NCBI GenBank assembly: GCA_949130485.1
Contig: OX422194.1
Span: 4,662,699-4,726,698 of the forward strand
Origin: Agelas oroides
Lineage: Eukaryota > Porifera > Demospongiae > Agelasida > Agelasidae
DNA length: 64,000 nucleotides
Direction of reading: 5' to 3'
Shown here: piece by piece, positions 27,431-43,700 of the stretch
How the letters are laid out: every line of letters begins with the position of its first letter
Numbering within the stretch: position 1 is the first letter of the stretch
Made by a program: the position numbers and the translations under genes
The notes under the pieces: model-generated
What the model saw: the letters and a program-made list of their open reading frames with translations, nothing else
Told to the model about the DNA's origin: nothing
The model's database searches: none

Positions 27431-29760
27431 TACCACACTCTACCCTGGCTCAACCCGACTCTACCTCACTCTACCCCCACTCGACCCGACTCTACCTCAC
27501 TCTATCACGCTGTACCCCAGCTCTACCCGACTCTACCTATCTCTACCACTCTCTACCCTGGCTCGACCCGACTCTACCTCATTCTACCACATTCTTCCCT
27601 GGCTCGACCCAACTCTACCTCACTCCACCTCACTCTACCCCGACTCTACCTCACTCTACAACACTCTACCACACTCTACCCTGGCTCGACCAGATTATAC
27701 CTCACTCTTCCACACTCTACCCTGGCTCGACCCAACTCTACCTCACTCTACCACACTCTACCCTGGCTCGACCCGACTCTACCTCACTCTATCACACTCT
27801 ACCCCGACTCTACATCACTCTACCACAATGTACCCTGGCTCAACCCGACTGTACCGCACTCTACCACACTCTACCCTGGCTCGACCGGACTCTACCTCAG
27901 TCTACCACAGTCTACCCAGGCTCGACCCGAATCTACTTCACTCTTCCACACTCTACCCTAACTCGACCCGACTCTACCTCACTCTAGTACACTCCACCCT
28001 AGCTAGACCCGACTCTACCTCACTCTACCACAGTCTACCCTGGCTCGACCCGACTCTATCTAACTCTACCACACTCTACCCTGGCTCGACACGACTCTAC
28101 CTCACTCTACCACACTCTACCCTGGCTCAACCCAACTCTACCTCACTCTACCACACTGTACTCTGTCTCGACCTGACTCTACCTCACTCTACCACACTCT
28201 ACCCTGGCTCGACCCGATTCTACCTCACTCTACCACACTCTACCCTGGCTCGACCAGAATCTACCTCACTCTACCACACTCTACCCTCGCTCGACCCGAC
28301 TCTACCTCACTCTACCACACTGTACCGTGGCTCGACCAGACTCTACCTCACTCTACCACACTCTACCCCGAATCTACCTCGCTCTACCACACTCTACCCT
28401 GCCTCGACCCAATTCTACCTCACTCTACCACTCTTTGCCCCAATTCTACCTCACTCTACCATACTCTATCCTCACTCGACCCGACTCTACCTCACTCCTC
28501 CACATTCTACCCTGGCTCTAACCGACTCTACCTCACTCCATAACACTCTACCCTGACTCGACCCGACTCTACCTCACTCTACTACACTCTACCCTGGCTC
28601 GACCAAAATATACCTCCCTCTACCACACTCTATCCTGGCTCGACCCGACTCTACCTCACTCTACCACACTCTACCCCGACTCTACCTCACTCTACCACAC
28701 TCTACCCTGGATCGACCCGACTCTTCCTCACTCTACCACACTCTAGCCCGCCTCGACCAGAATATACCTCCCTCTACCACACTCTATCCTGGCTCGACCC
28801 GAGTCTACCTCACTCTAACACACTCTACCCCGATTCTACCTCACTCTACCACACTCTACCCTGGCTCAACCCGACTCTACCTCACTCTACCCCCACTCGA
28901 CCCGACTCTACCTCACTCTACCACGCTCTACCCCAGCTCTACCCGACTCTACCTATCTCTACCACTCTCTACCCTGGCTCGACCCGACTCTACCTCATTC
29001 TACCACATTCTTCCCTGGCTCGACCCAACTCTACCTCACTCCACCTCACTCTACCCCGACTCTACCTCACTCTACAACACTCTACCACACTCTACCCTGG
29101 CTCGACCAGATTATACCTCACTCTTCCACACTCTACCCTGGCTCGACCCAACTCTACCTCACTCTACCACACTCTACCCTGGCTCGACCCGACTCTACCT
29201 CACTCTATCACACTCTACCCCGACTCTACATCACTCTACCACACTGTACCCTGGCTCAACCCAACTGTACCGCACTCTACCACACTCTACCCTGGCTCGA
29301 CCGGACTCTACCTCAGTCTACCACAGTCTAACCAGGCTCGACCCGAATCTATCTCACTCTTCCACACTCTACCCTAACTCGACCCGACTCTACCTCACTC
29401 TACTACACTCTACCCTAGCTAGACCCGACTCTACCTCACTCTACCACAGTCTACCCTGGTTCGACCCGACTCTATCTAACTCTACCACACTCTACCCTGG
29501 CTCGAGACGACTCTACCTCACTCTACCACACTTTACCCTGGCTCAACCCAACTCTACCTCACTCTACCTCACTCTACCACACTGTACTCTGTCTCAACCC
29601 GACTCTACCTCAGTCTACCACACTCTACCCTGGCTCGACCCGATTCTACCTCACTCTACCACACTCTACCCTGGCTCGACCAGAATCTACCTCACTCTAC
29701 AACACTCGACCCTCGCTCGACCCGACTCTACCTCACTCTACCACACTGTACCGTGGCTCG
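27431..29760 (+). repeat. Satellite A, 1,416-bp-offset duplication with a single-module indel
   Basis: About 27,431-28,330 recurs at about 28,847-29,756. The offset is 1,416 bp (30 x 41 + 6 x 31) and becomes 1,426 bp after an extra 10-bp CTACCTCACT module near 29,560. This is a rare direct view of a single 10-bp module being gained or lost. The opening segment (CTACCCCCACTCGACC, CTACCTATCTC, CATTCTTCCCTGG) also occurs in both 3,480-bp copies. Confidence 0.88.
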
Positions 29761-31180
29761 ACCAGACTCTACCTCACTCTACCACACTCTACCCTGCCTT
29801 GACCCAATTCTACCTCACTCTACCACACTCTACCCTGCCTTGACCCAATTCTACCTCACTCTACTACACTCTACCCTGGCTAGACCTGACTCTACCTCAC
29901 TCTACCACAGTCTACCCTGGCTCGACCCGACTCTATCTAATTCCAGCACACCCTAACCTGGTTCGACACGACTCTACTTCACTCTACCACAGTCTACCCT
30001 TGCTAGACCCGACTCTACCTCACTCTACTACCCTCTACCCTGGCTCGACCCGACTGTACCTCAGTCTACCACACTCTACCCCGAATCTACCTCACTCTAC
30101 CACACTCTACCCTGGCTTGACCCGACTCTACCTCACTCTACCACACTCTACCCTGGCTCGACCCGACTCTACCTCACTCTATCACACTCTACCCCGACTC
30201 TACTTCACTCTACCACACTGTACCCTGGCTCGACCGGACTCTACCTCACTCTTCCACAGTCTTCCCTGGCTCGACCCGAATCTACCTCACTCTTCCACAC
30301 TCTACCCTAACTCTACTCGACTGTACCTCACTCTACTACACTCTACCCTAGCTAGACCCGACTCTACCTCACTCTACCACAGTCTACCCTTGCTCGACCC
30401 GACTCTATCTAACTCTACCACACTCTACCCTGGCTCGATACGACTCTACCTCACTCTACCACACTCTACCCTGGCTCTAGCCGACTCTACCTAACTCTAC
30501 CGCACTCTACCCCGACTCTACTTAAATCTACCACACTCTACCCTGTTTCAACCCGACTCCACCTCACTCTACCACACTCTACCCTGGCTCGACCCGACTC
30601 TACCTCACTCTACAACACTCTACCATGGCTCGACCCGACTCTTCCTCATTCTACCACACTCTAACCTGTCTCGACCCGACTCCAACTCATTCTACCATAC
30701 TCTACCACACTCTACACTGACTTTACCTCAATCTACCACACTCTATCCTGGCTCGACCCGAGTCTACCTCACACTACCACACTCTACCCCCACTCGACAC
30801 GACTCTACCTCACTCTACCACGCTCTATCCCAGCTCTACCCGACTCTACCTCACTCTACCACGCTCTATCTTGGCTCGACCCGACTCTTCCTCACTCGAC
30901 CACACTCTACCCCGACTCTACCTCAGTCTACCACGCTCTACCCTGGCTCGACCCGACTCTACCTCACTCTACCACATGCTACCCCGACTCTACCTTACTC
31001 TACCACACTGTACCCTGCCTCGAACCGACTCTACCTCAATCTACTACACTCTATCCTGGGTAGACTCGACTCTACCTCACTCTGCCACAGTCTACCCTGG
31101 CTAGACCCGACTCTATCTAATTCCACCACACTCTAACCTGGTTCGACACGACTCTACTTCAATCTACCACACTCTAACCT
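29761..31180 (+). repeat. Satellite A block with a relative 17.65 kb upstream
   Basis: About 30,800-31,070 resembles 13,150-13,420. The ACCACATGCTACCCC variant is at 30,971 and 13,321, with CCCAGCTCTACCC and CTCTATCTTGGCTCG just before it in both. A CTTAAATCTACC variant lies near 30,521. No gene is seen. Confidence 0.8.
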
Positions 31181-31700
31181 GGCTAGACCAGACTCTACCT
31201 CACTCTACCGGACTCTACCCTGGCTCGATCCGACTCTACCTCACTCTACCACAGTCTACCCTGGCTCGACCCGACTCTACCTCACTCTACCACACTCTAC
31301 CCTGGCTCGGCCCGATTCCACCTCATTCTACCACACTCTATCCCGACTCTACCTCACTCTACCACACTCTACCCTGGCTCGATCCGACTCTACCTCACTC
31401 TACCACAGTCTACCCTGGCTCGACCCGACTCTACCTCACTCTACCACACTCTACCCTGGCTCGGCCCGATTCCACCTCATTCTACCACACTCTACCCCGA
31501 CTCTACCTCACTCTACCACTCTCTACCCCGACTCTACCTCACTCTACCACTCTCTACCCCGACTCTACCTCACTCTACAATACTCTATCCTGGCTTGACC
31601 CGACTCTACCTCACTTTACCACACTCTACCCTGGCTCGACCCGACTCTACCTAACTCTACCACATTCTACCCTGCATCGCCCCGACTTTACCTCACTCTA
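31181..31700 (+). repeat. Satellite A, 154-bp local tandem duplication
   Basis: A four-monomer run containing CTCGGCCCGATTCC starts its marker at 31,301 and again at 31,455. The offset of 154 bp equals three 41-bp monomers plus one 31-bp monomer. The following bases contain three short 31-bp monomers in a row. Confidence 0.85.
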
Positions 31701-33440
31701 CCACACTATACCCCGACTTTCCCTCTCTCTACCACATTCTACTCTGGCTCGACCCTACTCTACCTCACTCTACCACACTGTACCCCGACTCTACCTCACT
31801 CTACCTCACACCACCATACTCTACCCTGGCTTGACCCGACTCTACCTCACTCTACCACTCTGTACACCTAATCTACCTCACTCTAACACACTCTACCCTG
31901 GCTCGACCAGACTCTACCTCACTCTACCACACGGTACTCTGTCTCGACCTGACTCTACCTCACTCTACCAAACTCTACCCTGATATTACCCGACTCTACC
32001 TCACTCTACCACACTCTACCTTGGCTCGAGCCGACTCTACCTCAGTCTACCACACTCTACCCTGGCTCGACCAGATTCTACCTCACTCTACCATATTCTA
32101 CCCTGGCTCGACCCATCTGTACCTCACTCTACCACACTCTACCCAGGCTCGACCCGACTCTACCTCACTCTACCACACTCTACCCCGACTCTACCTCACT
32201 CTACCTCACTCTACCACACTCTACCCTGGCTTAACCCGACTCTACCTCACTCTATCACTCTCTATCCCGACTCCACCTCACTCTACTACACTCTACCTTG
32301 GCTCGACCCTACTCTACGTCACTGTACCACATTGTACTCTGTCTCGACCCGACTCTATCTCACTCTACCACACTCTACCCTGGCTCGACCAGACTCTACC
32401 TCACTCTACCACACTCTACCCTGGCTCGACCCAACTCTACCTCACTCTACTACACTCTACCCCGGCTAGACCCGACTCTATCTCACTCTACCACACTCTT
32501 CCCTGGCTCGATACGACTCTACCTCACTCTACCACACTCTACCCTGGCTCGAGCCGACTCTACCTCACTCTACCACACCCTACCCTGACTCGACCCGACT
32601 GTACATAAGTCTACCTTACGCTACCCAGACTCTACCTCACTCTACCACACTCTACCCTGGCTATACCCGACTCTACCTAACTCTACCACACTCTACCCCG
32701 ACTCTACTTAAATCCACCACACTCTACCCTGTTTCGACCCGACTCTACCTCACTCTACCACACTCTACCCTAGCTCGATCCGACTCTACCTAACTCTACC
32801 ACACTCTACCCTGGCTAGACCCGACTCTATCTCACTCTACCACACTCTACCCTGGCTCGACACGACTGTACCTAAGTCTACCACACGCTACCCTGACTCT
32901 ACCTCACTCTACCACACTCTACCCTGGCTAGACCCGACTCTACCTAACTCTACCACACTCTACCCCGACTCTACTTAAATCCACCACACTCTACCCTGTT
33001 TCGACCCGACTCTACCTCACTCTACCAAATTCTACCCTGGCTCGACCCGACTCTACCTCACTCTACCACACTCTACACTGGCTAGACCCGACTCTACCTC
33101 ACACTACCACACTCTACCGTGACTCTACCTCACTCTACCACACTCTATCCTGGCTCGAACCGACTCTACCTCACTCTACCACACTCTACCCCGACTCTAC
33201 CTCACTCTACCACTCTCTACCCCGACTCTACCTCACTCTACCACACTCTACCCTGTTTCGACCCGACTCTACCTCACTCTACTACACTCTACCCTGGCTC
33301 GACCTGACTCTACCTTACTCTACCACACTGTATCCTGGCTCGACCAGACTCTACCTCACTCTACCACACTCTACCCTGACTCTTCTTCAGTCTACCACAC
33401 TCTACCCTGGCTCGACCCGACTCTACCTCACTCTACCACA
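31701..33440 (+). repeat. Satellite A, start of the TTTCCCTCTC higher-order domain
   Basis: The first copy of the ACTTTCCCTCTCTCTACC marker is at 31,716. CTTAAATCC variants occur near 32,707 and 32,970, about 263 bp apart, each followed by the GTTTCGACCC variant. This suggests a small local duplication. The rest is 41/31-bp satellite. Confidence 0.8.
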
Positions 33441-36400
33441 CTCTATCCTGGCTCAACATGACTCTACCTCACTCTACCGCACTCTATCCTGGCTCGACAC
33501 GACTCTACCTCACTCTACCACACTCTATCCCGACTCTACCTCACTCTATCAAACTCTACCCTGACATTACCCGACTCAACCTCACTCTACCACACTCTAC
33601 CATGGCTCGAGCCGACTCTACCTCACTCTACCGCACCCTACCCTGGCTCGACTAGACTCTACCTCACTCTACCACATTCTACCCTGGCTCGACCCGACTG
33701 TACCTCACTCTACCACACTCTACCCTGGCTCGAGGCAACTCTACCTCACTCTACCACACCCTACCCCGACTCTACCTCACCCTACCACACTCTACCCTGT
33801 CTTGACCTAATTCTACCTCGCTCTACCACTCTCTATCCCGACTCTACCTCACTCTACCAAACTCTATCCTGTCTTTACCCGTCTCTACCTCACTCTATCA
33901 CAATCTACCCTGGCTCGACCCAACTCTACCTCACTCTACCACACTCTACACTGGCTCGACCCGACTCTACCTCACTCTATCACACTCTACCCAGACTCTA
34001 CATCACTCTACCACACTGTACCCTGGCTCAACCCGACTGTACGGAACTCTACCACACTCCACCCTGGTTCGACCGGACTGTACCTCAGTCTACCACACTC
34101 TACCCTTGCTCGATCCGACTCTACCTTACTCTACCACACTGTATCCTGGCTCGACCAGACTCTACCTCACTCTACCACACTCTATCCTGACTCTACTTCA
34201 CTCTACCACACTTTACCCTGGCTCGACCCCACTCTACCTCACTCTACCACACTCTATCCTGGCTCAACACGACTCTACCTCACTTTACCACACTCTACCC
34301 TGTCTAGACCCGACTCTACCTCACTCTACCACACTATACCCCGACTTTCCCTCTCTCTACCACATTCTACTCTGGCTCGACCCGACTCTACCTCACTCTA
34401 CCACACTCTACCCTGGCTCGACCCAACTCTACCTTACTCTACCACACTCTACCCTGGCTCGACACGACTCCACCTCACTCTACCACACTCTATCCCGACT
34501 CTACCTCACTCTACCAAACTCTACCCTGACATTACCCGACTCTACCTCACTCTACCACACTCTACCATGGCTCGAGCCGATTCTACCTCACTCCACCACG
34601 CTCTACCCTGGCTCGACCAGACTCTACCTCACTTTACCACAGTCTACCCTGGCTCGACCCGACTGTACCTCACTCTATCACACTCTACCCTGGCTCGACA
34701 CAACTCTACCTCACTCTACCACACCCTACCCTGGCTCGACCAGACTCTACCTCACTCTACCACACTCTACCCTGGCTAGACCCAACTCTACCTCACTCTA
34801 CTACACTCTACCCTGGCTAGACCCGACTCTACCTCACTCTACCACACTCTACCCTGGCTAGACCCGACTCTATCTCACTCTACCACACTCTACCCTGTCT
34901 CGACACGACTCTACCTCACTCTACCACACTCTACCCTGGCTCGACCCGACTCTACCTCACTCTACCACACTCTACCCTGGCTCGATACGACTCTACCTCA
35001 CTCTATCAAACTCTACCCTGACATTACCCGACTCAACCTCACTCTACCACACTCTACCATGGCTCGAGCCGACTCTACCTCACTCTACCGCACCCTACCC
35101 TGGCTCGACTAGACTCTACCTCACTCTACAACACTCTACCCTGGCTCGACCCGACTGTACCTCACTCTACCACACTCTACCCTGGCTCGAGGCAACTCTA
35201 CCTCACTCTACCACACCCTACCCCGACTCTACCTCACCCTACCACACTCTACCCTCTCTTGACCTAATTCTACCTCGCTCTACCACTCTCTATCCCGACT
35301 CTACCTCACTCTACCAAACTCTATCCTGTCTTTACCTGACTCTACCTCACTCTACCACACTCTACCCTGGCTCGACCCAACTCTACCTCACTGTACCACA
35401 CTCTACACTGGCTCGACCCGATTCTACCTCACTCTATCACACTCTACCCAGACTCTACATCACTCCACCACACTGTACCCTGGCTCAACCCGACTGTACG
35501 GAACTCTACCACACTCCACCCTGGCTCGACCGGACTGTACCTCAGTCTACCACACTCTACCCTTGCTCGATCCGACTCTACCTTACTCTACCACACTGTA
35601 TCCTGGCTCGACCAGACTCTACCTCACTCTACCACACTCTATCCTGGCTCAACATGACTCTACCTCACTCTACCGCACTCTATCCTGGCTCGACACGACT
35701 CTACCTCACTCTACCACACTCTATCCCGACTCTACCTCACTCTATCAAATTCTACCCTGACATTACCCGACTCAACCTCACTCTACCACACTCTACCATG
35801 GCTCGAGCCGACTCTACCTCACTCTACCGCACCCTACCCTGGCTCGACTAGACTCTACCTCACTCTACCACATTCTACCCTGGCTCGACCCGACTGTACC
35901 TCACTCTACCACACTCTACCCTGGCTCGAGGCAACTCTACCTCACTCTACCACACCCTACCCCGACTCTACCTCACCCTACCACACTCTACCCTGTCTTG
36001 ACCTAATTCTACCTCGCTCTACCACTCTCTATCCCGACTCTACCTCACTCTACCAAACTCTATCCTGTCTTTACCCGACTCTACCTCACTCTATCACAAT
36101 CTACCCTGGCTCGACCCAACTCTACCTCACTCTACCACACTCTACACTGGCTCGACCCGACTCTACCTCACTCTATCACACTCTACCCAGACTCTACATC
36201 ACTCTACCACACTGTACCCTGGCTCAACCCGACTGTACGGAACTCTACCACACTCCACCCTGGTTCGACCGGACTGTACCTCAGTCTACCACACTCTACC
36301 CTTGCTCGATCCGACTCTACCTTACTCTACCACACTGTATCCTGGCTCGACCAGACTCTACCTCACTCTACCACACTCTATCCTGACTCTACTTCACTCT

Positions 36401-37750
36401 ACCACACTTTACCCTGGCTCGACCCCACTCTACCTCACTCTACCACACTCTATCCTGGCTCAACACGACTCTACCTCACTTTACCACACTCTACCCTGTC
36501 TAGACCCGACTCTACCTCACTCTACCACACTATACCCCGACTTTCCCTCTCTCTACCACATTCTACTCTGGCTCGACCCGACTCTACCTCACTCTACCAC
36601 ACTCTACCCTGGCTCGACCCAACTCTACCTTACTCTACCACACTCTACCCTGGCTCGACACGACTCCACCTCACTCTACCACACTCTATCCCGACTCTAC
36701 CTCACTCTACCAAACTCTACCCTGACATTACCCGACTCTACCTCACTCTACCACACTCTACCATGGCTCGAGCCGATTTTACCTCACTCCACCACGCTCT
36801 ACCCTGGCTCGACCAGACTCTACCTCACTTTACCACAGTCTACCCTGGCTCGACCCGACTGTACCTCACTCTACCACACTCTACCCTGGCTCGACACAAC
36901 TCTACCTCACTCTACTACACTCTACCCTTGCTAGACCCGACTCTACCTCACTCTACCACACTCTACCCTGGCTAGACCCGACTCTATCTCACTCTACCAC
37001 ACTCTACCCTGTCTCGACACGACTCTACCTCACTCTACCACACTCTACCCTGGCTCGACCCGACTCTACCTCACTCTACCACACTCTACCCTGGCTCGAT
37101 ACGACTCTACCTCACTCTAACACAATCTATCCCGACTCTACCTCACTCTATCAAACTCTACCCTGACATTACCCGACTCAACCTCACTCTACCACACTCT
37201 ACCATGGCTCGAGCCGACTCTACCTCACTCTACCGCACCCTACCCTGGCTCGACTAGACTCTACCTCACTCTACAACACTCTACCCTGGCTCGACCCGAC
37301 TGTACCTCACTCTACCACACTCTACCCTGGCTCGAGGCAACTCTACCTCACTCTACCACACCCTACCCCGACTCTACCTCACCCTACCACACTCTACCCT
37401 GTCTTGACCTAATTCTACCTCGCTCTACCACTCTCTATCCCGACTCTACCTCACTCTACCAAACTCTATCCTGTCTTTACCCGACTCTACCTCACTCTAC
37501 CACACTCTACCCTGGCTCGACCCAACTCTACCTCACTGTACCACACTCTACACTGGCTCGACCCGATTCTACCTCACTCTATCACACTCTACCCAGACTC
37601 TACATCACTCTACCACACTGTACCCTGGCTCAACCCGACTGTACGGAACTCTACCACACTCCACCCTGGCTCGACCGGACTGTACCTCAGTCTACCACAC
37701 TCTACCCTTGCTCGATCCGACTCTACCTTACTCTACCACACTGTATCCTG
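33441..37750 (+). repeat. Satellite A, 2,196-bp-offset duplication with 1,457 / 739 / 1,406-bp sub-copies
   Basis: About 33,441-34,900 recurs at about 35,637-37,090 (offset 2,196 bp = 46 x 41 + 10 x 31), with monomer-scale indels. The rare CGAGGCAACT variant occurs at 33,731, 35,188, 35,927 and 37,333. The spacings of 1,457, 739 and 1,406 bp each fit whole 41/31-bp monomer counts (31+6, 15+4 and 29+7). The pattern is a multi-copy higher-order repeat with unequal unit lengths. Confidence 0.88.
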
Positions 37751-40700
37751 GCTCGACCAGACTCTACCTCACTCTACCACACTCTACCCTGACTCTACTT
37801 CACTCTACCACACTTTACCCTGGCTCGACCCCACTCTACCTCACTCTACCACACTATACCCTGACTTTCCCTCACTCTACCACATTCTACTCTGGCTCGA
37901 CCCGACTCTACCTCACTCTACCACACTCTACCCTGGCTTGACCCAACTCTACCTCACTCTACCACACCCTACCCCGACTCTAACTCACTCTACCACACTC
38001 TACCCTGGCTCGACACGACTCCACCTCACTCTACCACACTCTATCCCGACTCTACCTCACTCTACCAAACTCTACCCTGACATTACCCGACTCTACCTCA
38101 CTCTATCACACTCTACCATGGCTCGAGCCGATTCTACCTCACTCCACCACGCTCTACCCTGGCTCGACCAGACTCTACCTCACTTTACCACAGTCTACCC
38201 TGGCTCGACCCGACTGTACCTCACTCTACCACACTCTACCCTGGCTCGACGCAACTCTACCTCACTCTACCACACACTACCCTGGCTCGACCAGACTCTA
38301 CCTCACTCTACCACACTCTACCCTGGCTAGACCCAACTCTACCTCACTCTACTACACTCTACCCTGGCTAGACCCGACTCTACCTCACTCTACCACACTC
38401 TACTCTGGCTAGACCCGACTCTATCTCACTCTACCACACTCTACCCTGTCTCGACACGACTCTACCTCACTCTACCACACTCTACCCTGGCTCGACCCGA
38501 CTCTACCTCACTCTACCACACTCTACCCTGACTCGACCCGACTGTACCTAAGTCTACCTTACTCTACCCCGACTCTACCTCACTCTACCACACTCTACCC
38601 TGGCTATACCCGACTCTACCTAACTCTACCACACTCTACCCCGACTCTACTTAAATCCACCACACTCTACCCTGTTTTGACCCGACTCTACCTCACTCTA
38701 CCACACTCTACCCTGGCTCGATCCGACTCTACCTCAGTCTACCACACTCTACCCTGGAGAGACCCGACTCTACCTCACTCTACCACACTCTTCCCTGACT
38801 CGATCCGACTGTACCTAAGTCAACCACACGCTACCCCGACTCTACCTCACTCTACCATAATCTACCCTGGCTAGACCCGGCTCTACCTAACTCTACCACA
38901 CTCTACCCCGACTCTACCTCACTCTACCACACTGTATCCTGGCTCGATCAGACTCTACCTCACTCTACCACACTGTATCCTGGCTCGATCAGACTCTACC
39001 TCACTCTACCACACTCTACCCTGACTCTACTTCACTCTACCACACTCTATCATGGCTCAATACGACTCTACCTCACTCTACCACACTCTACCCTGGTTAG
39101 ACCCGACTCTACCTCACTCTACCACACTATACCCCGACTTTCCCTCTCTCTACCACATTCTACTCTGGCTCGACCCGATTCTACCTCACTCTACCACACT
39201 CTACCAAGGCTCGACCCAACTCTACCTCACTCAACCACACCCTACCCCGACTCTACCTCACTCTACCAAACTCCACCCTGACATTACCCGACTCTACCTC
39301 ACTCTACCACACTCTACCATTACTCGAGCCGATTCTACCTCACTCTACCACACTCTACCCTGGCTCGACTAGACTCTACCTCACTTTACCACAGTCTACC
39401 CTGGCTCGACCCGACTGTACCTCACTCTACCACACTCTACCCTGGCTCGACGCAACTCTACCTCACTCTACCACACCCTACCCCGACTCTACCTCACCCT
39501 ACCACACTCTACCCTGTCTCAACTTAACTCTACCTCGCTCTACCACTCTCTATCCCGACTCTACCTCACTCTACCAAACTCTATCCTGTCTTTACCCGAC
39601 TCTACCTCACTCTACCACACTCTACCCTGGCTCGACCCAACTCTACCTCACTCTACCACACTCTACCCTGGCTCGACCCGACTCTACCTCACTCTATCAC
39701 ACTCTACCCCGACTCTACATCACTGTACCACACTGTACCCTGGCTCAACCCGACTGTACGGCACTCTACCACACTCCACCCTGGCTCGACCGGACTATAC
39801 CTCAGTCTATCACACTCTACCCTTGCTCGATCCGACTCTACCTCACTCTATCACACTCTACCCTGACTCTACTTCACTCTACCACACTCTACCCTGGCTC
39901 GACCCCACTCTACCTCACTCTACCACACTCTATCCTGGCTCAACACGACTCTACCTCACTCTACCACACTCTACCCTGGCTAGACCCGACTCTACCTCAC
40001 TCTACCACACTATACCCCGATTTTCCCTCTCTCTACCACATTCTACTCTGGCTCGACCCGACTCTACCTCACTCTACCACACTCTACCCTGGCTCGACCC
40101 AATTCTGCCTCACTCTACCACACCCTACACCGACTCTACCTCACTCTACCACACTCTACCCTGGCTCGACACGACTCTACCTCACTCTACCATACTCTAT
40201 CCCGACTCTACCTCACTCTACCAAACTCTACCCTGACATTACCCGACTCTACCTCACTCTACCACACTCTACCATGGCTCGAGCCGATTCTACCTCACTC
40301 TACCACACTCTACCCTGGCTCGACCAGACTCTACCTCACTTTACCACAGTCTACCCTGGCTCGACCCGACTGTACCTCACTCTACCACACTCTACCCTGG
40401 CTCGACGCAACTCTACCTCACTCTACCACACCCTACCCCGACTCTACCTCACCCTACCACACTCTACTCTGTCTCGACCTAACTCTACCTTGCTCTACCA
40501 CTCTCTATCCCGACTCTACCTAACTCTACCAAACTCTATCCTGTCTTTACCCGACTCTACCTCACTCTACCACACTCTATCCTGGCTCCACCCGACTCTT
40601 CCTCACTCTACCACACTCTACATTGGCGCGATACGACTCTACCTAACTCTACCGCACTCTACCCTTGCTCGACCCGACTCTACCTCACTCTACCACACTC

Positions 40701-43700
40701 TACCCTGGCTCGACCCGACTCTACCTCACTCAACCACATTGTACTCTGTCTCGACCCGACTCTATCTCACTCTACCACACTCTAACCTGGCTCGACCAGA
40801 CTCTACCTCACTCTACCACACTCTACCCTGGCTCGACCCAACTCTACCTCACTCTACTACACTCTACCCTGGCTAGACCCGACTCTACCTCACTCCACCA
40901 CACTGTACCCTGGCTAGACCCGACTCTATCTCACTCTACCACACTCTACCCTGGCTCGACACGACTCTACCTCACTCTACCACACTCTAACCTGGCTCGA
41001 CGCGACTCTACCTCACTCTACCACACTCTTCCCTGACTCGACCCGACTGTACCTAAGTCTACCTTACTCTACCCCGACTCTATCTCACTCTACCACACTC
41101 TACCCTGGCTATACCCGACTCTACCTAACTCTACCACACTCTACCCCGACTCTACTTAAATCCACCACACTCTACCCTGTTTCGACCCGACTCTACTGCA
41201 CTCTACCACACTCTAGCCTGGCTCGATCCGACACTACCTCACTCTACCACACTCTACCCTGGATAGACCCGACTCTATCTCACTCTACCACACTCTACCT
41301 TGGCTCGACACGACTCTACCTCACTGTACCACACTCTACCCTGGCTCGACCCGACTCTACCTCACTCTACCACACTCTTCCCTGACTCGATCCGACTGTA
41401 CCTAAGTCTACCACACGCTACCCCGACTCTACCTCACTCTACCATAATCTACCCTGGCTAGACCCGACTCTACCTAACTCTACCACACTCTACCCCGACT
41501 CTACTTAAATCCACAACACTCTACCCTGTTTCGACCCGACTCTACCTCACTCTACCACACTGTATCCTGGCTCGACCAGACTCTACCTCACTCTACCACA
41601 CTCTACCCTGACTCTACTTCACTCTACCACACTCTACCCTGTCTTGACCCCACTCTACCTCACTCTACCACACTCTATCCTGGCTCAACATGACTCTACC
41701 TCACTCTACCACACTCTACCCAGGCTAGACCCGACTCTACCTCACTCTACCACACTATACCCCGACTTTCCCTCTCTCTACCACATTCTACTCTGGCTCG
41801 ACCCGACTCTACCTCACTCTACCACATTCTACCCTGGCTCGACCCAAGTCTACCTCACTCTACCACACCCTACCCCGACTCTACCTCACTCTACCACACT
41901 CTACCCTGGCTCGACACGACTCTACCTCACTCTACCACACTCTATCCCGACTCTACCTCACTCTACCAAACTCTACCCTGACATTACCCGACTATACCTC
42001 ACTCTAAAACACTCTACCATGGCTCGAGCCGATTCTACCTCACTCTACCACACTCTACCCTGGCTCGACCAGACTCTACCTCCCTTTACCACAGTCTACC
42101 CTGGCTCGACACGACTCTACCTCACTCTACCACACTCTACCCTGGCTCGACGCAACTCTACCTCACTCTACCACACCCTACCCCGACTCTACCTCACCCT
42201 ACCACACTCTACTCTGTCTCGACCTAACTCTACCTCGCTCTACCACTCTCTATCCCGACTCTACCTCACTCTACCAAACTCTATCCTGTCTTTACCCGAC
42301 TCTACCTCACTCTACCAAACTCTATCCTGTCTTTACCCGACTCTACCTCACTCTACCACACTCTATCCTGGCTCCAACCGACTCTTCCTCCCTCTACCAC
42401 ACTCTACATTGGCGCGATACGACTCTACCTAACTCTACCGCACTCTACCCTTGCTCGACGACTCTACCTCACTCTACCACACTCTACCCTGGCTCGACCC
42501 GACTCTACCTCACTCAACCACATTGTACTCTGTCTCGACCCGACTCTATCTCACTCTACCACACTCTACCATGGCTCGACCAGACTCTACCTCACTCTAC
42601 CACAATCTATCCCGACTCTACCTCACTCTACCAAACTCTACCCTGACATTACCCGACTCTACCTCACTCTACCACACTCTACCATGGCTCGAGCCGATTC
42701 TACCTCACTCTACCACACTCTACCCTGGCTCGACCAGACTGTACCTCACTTTACCACAGTCTACCCTGGCTCGACCCGACTGTACCTCACTCTACCACAC
42801 TCTACCCTGGCTCGACGCAACTCTACCTCACTCTATCACACCCTACCCCGACTCTACCTCACCCTACCACACTCTACTCTGTCTCGACCTAACTCTACCT
42901 CGCTCTACCACTCTCTATCCCGACTCTACCTCACTCTACCAAACTCTATCCTGTCTTTACCCGACTCTACCTCACTCTACCACACTCTATCCTGGCTCCA
43001 CCCGACTCTTCCTCACTCTACCACACTCTACCTTGGCGCGATACGACTCTACCTTACTCTACCGCACTCTACCCTTGCTCGACCCGACTCTACCTCACTC
43101 TACCACACTCTACCCTGGCTCGACCCGACTCTACCTCACTCAACCACATTGTACTCTGTCTCGACCCGACTCTACCTCACTCTACCAAACTCTATCCTGT
43201 CTTTACCCGACTCTACCTCACTCTACCACACTCTACCCTGGCTCGACCCAACTCTACCTCACTCTACCACACTCTACCCTGGCTCGACCCGACTCTACTT
43301 CACTCTATCACACTCTACCCCGACTCTACATCACTCTACCACACTGTACCCTGGCTCAACCCGACTGTATGGCACTCTACCACACTCCACCCTGGCTCTA
43401 CCGGATTGTACCTCAGTCTACCACACTCTACCCTTGCTCGATCCGACTCTACCTTACTCTACCACACTGTATCCTGGCTCGACCAGACTCTACCTCACTC
43501 TACCACACTCTACCCTGACTCTACTTCACTCTACCACACTCTACCCTGGCTCGACCCCACTCTACCTCACTCTACCACACTCTATCCTGGCTCAACACGA
43601 CTCTACCTCACTCTACCACACTCTACCCTGGCTAGACCCGACTCTACCTCACTCTACCACACTATACCCCAACTTTCCCTGTCTCTACCACATTCTACTC